In this document: one piece after another, positions 6,241-6,830 of the stretch
Layout of the letters: every line of letters starts with the position of its first letter
Position numbering within the stretch: the stretch's first letter is position 1
Source of the DNA: Acetobacteraceae bacterium
GTDB lineage: Bacteria; Pseudomonadota; Alphaproteobacteria; Acetobacterales; Acetobacteraceae
NCBI GenBank assembly: GCA_025356735.1
Contig: JANXRT010000348.1
Coordinates: forward strand, 1 to 6,830
Reading direction: 5' to 3'
Length of the DNA stretch: 6,830 nucleotides
Program-made: the position numbers and the translations under genes
The notes under the pieces: generated by a model
What the model saw: only the letters and a program-made list of their open reading frames with translations
Told to the model about the DNA's origin: nothing
Database searches by the model: none

Positions 6241-6830
6241 ATGGCGCATGAAATCCTGATTGTCGATGACGAGCCTGATATTCGGATGCTGGTTGACGGT
6301 ATTCTGACCGATGAGGGCTATCAGACCAGGCAGGCGGCGACCAGCGACGCGACTATCGCCGCGTTCCGCGTTCGCCGACCGTCGCTGGTGATCCTCGATG
6401 TCTGGTTGCAGGGATCGAAGCTCGACGGGCTTGGCATCCTGGCTGCCTTGCACAGCGAGGAGCCGCATGTGCCGGTGGTGATGATCTCCGGCCATGGCAC
6501 GATCGAGACCGCGGTCGCCGCGATTCAGCACGGTGCCTACGATTTTATCGAAAAGCCGTTCCAGTCCGACCGCCTGCTGCTGGTCATCCGGCGCGCTCTC
6601 GAAGCCTCCCGTCTGGCGCGCGAAAATGCCGAGCTGCGGCTGCGCGCCGGGCCGGAGACCAGCCTGACCGGCGACAGCCCGGCGATCGGCGTGCTCCGCG
6701 CCAGCGTCGAGCGGGTCGCGCCGACCGGCTCGCGGGTGCTGATCGCAGGGGCCGCGGGCGCGGGCAAGGAGGTCGTGGCCCGGATGATCCACGCCAACTC
6801 GCGCCGTGCCGAGGGTCCGTTCGTGGTGCT
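6241..6830 (+). CDS. ntrX: response regulator NtrX, 3'-truncated by the window edge
   Basis: Response regulator partner of NtrY. About 196 codons are present and the frame is open to the last base. The receiver domain (about 3-120) has the acidic pocket D9-D10, phospho-acceptor D53 in VILDVWLQGSKLDG, a signature that separates NtrX from NtrC, then VVMISGHGTIETAV and the lysine of FIEKPFQSDRLL. The AAA+ domain begins near LTGDSPAIGVLRASVERV and has Walker A GAAGAGKE (170-177, K176), more alanine-rich than the GxSGxGKE common in this family but fitting GxxGxGK. Walker B, the sigma-54-contact region and the helix-turn-helix lie beyond the window, so whether it can engage sigma-54 cannot be judged. 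It starts 15 bp after ntrY with only a weak purine-rich stretch (GAGCGGGCGG) as a possible ribosome binding site and is probably cotranscribed. Confidence 0.95.
   Translation, partial: MAHEILIVDDEPDIRMLVDGILTDEGYQTRQAATSDATIAAFRVRRPSLVILDVWLQGSKLDGLGILAALHSEEPHVPVVMISGHGTIETAVAAIQHGAYDFIEKPFQSDRLLLVIRRALEASRLARENAELRLRAGPETSLTGDSPAIGVLRASVERVAPTGSRVLIAGAAGAGKEVVARMIHANSRRAEGPFVV

Overview
The window looks like chromosomal DNA of a high-GC alphaproteobacterium. Five genes, all on the + strand, lie in the order dusB(nifR3)-ntrB-ntrC-ntrY-ntrX, which is the classic nitrogen-regulation cluster of that class. The strong G/C preference at third codon positions and the NtrX signature VWLQGSKLDG fit the class. 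Something in or near the Rhodospirillales/Acetobacterales is my guess from overall flavour only; no marker here fixes the family.

Layout. Bases 1-112 hold no recognisable gene. They contain a good sigma-54-type promoter candidate (34-49), a 10-codon ORF and a small hairpin just before the first gene. dusB (113-1240) encodes a tRNA-dihydrouridine synthase. It overlaps ntrB (1237-2412), a soluble PAS-containing histidine kinase, by ATGA. A 58-bp gap follows, spanned by two tiny ORFs that form a stop/start relay, and then comes ntrC (2471-3922), a sigma-54-activating response regulator. ntrC overlaps ntrY (3919-6225), a membrane-bound histidine kinase, again by ATGA. ntrX (6241 to the window end) follows 15 bp later and is cut off inside its AAA+ domain.

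Function. NtrB phosphorylates or dephosphorylates NtrC according to nitrogen status, normally under PII control. Phospho-NtrC drives sigma-54 promoters. NtrY/NtrX is a second, paralogous pair linked in other alphaproteobacteria to nitrate/nitrogen use, envelope and redox responses. Spacing and overlaps suggest that all five genes form one transcript, and the sigma-54-like element at its head raises the possibility of autoregulation by NtrC.

This is mostly an ordinary, well-known locus and I see no new protein system. The points worth a second look are small-scale: the promoter candidate, the ambiguous dusB start with a 21-bp-phased direct repeat, the mini-ORF relay between ntrB and ntrC, the ntrC/ntrY fusion into one transcriptional unit, and an exact 23-bp repeat in the two kinase H-boxes.
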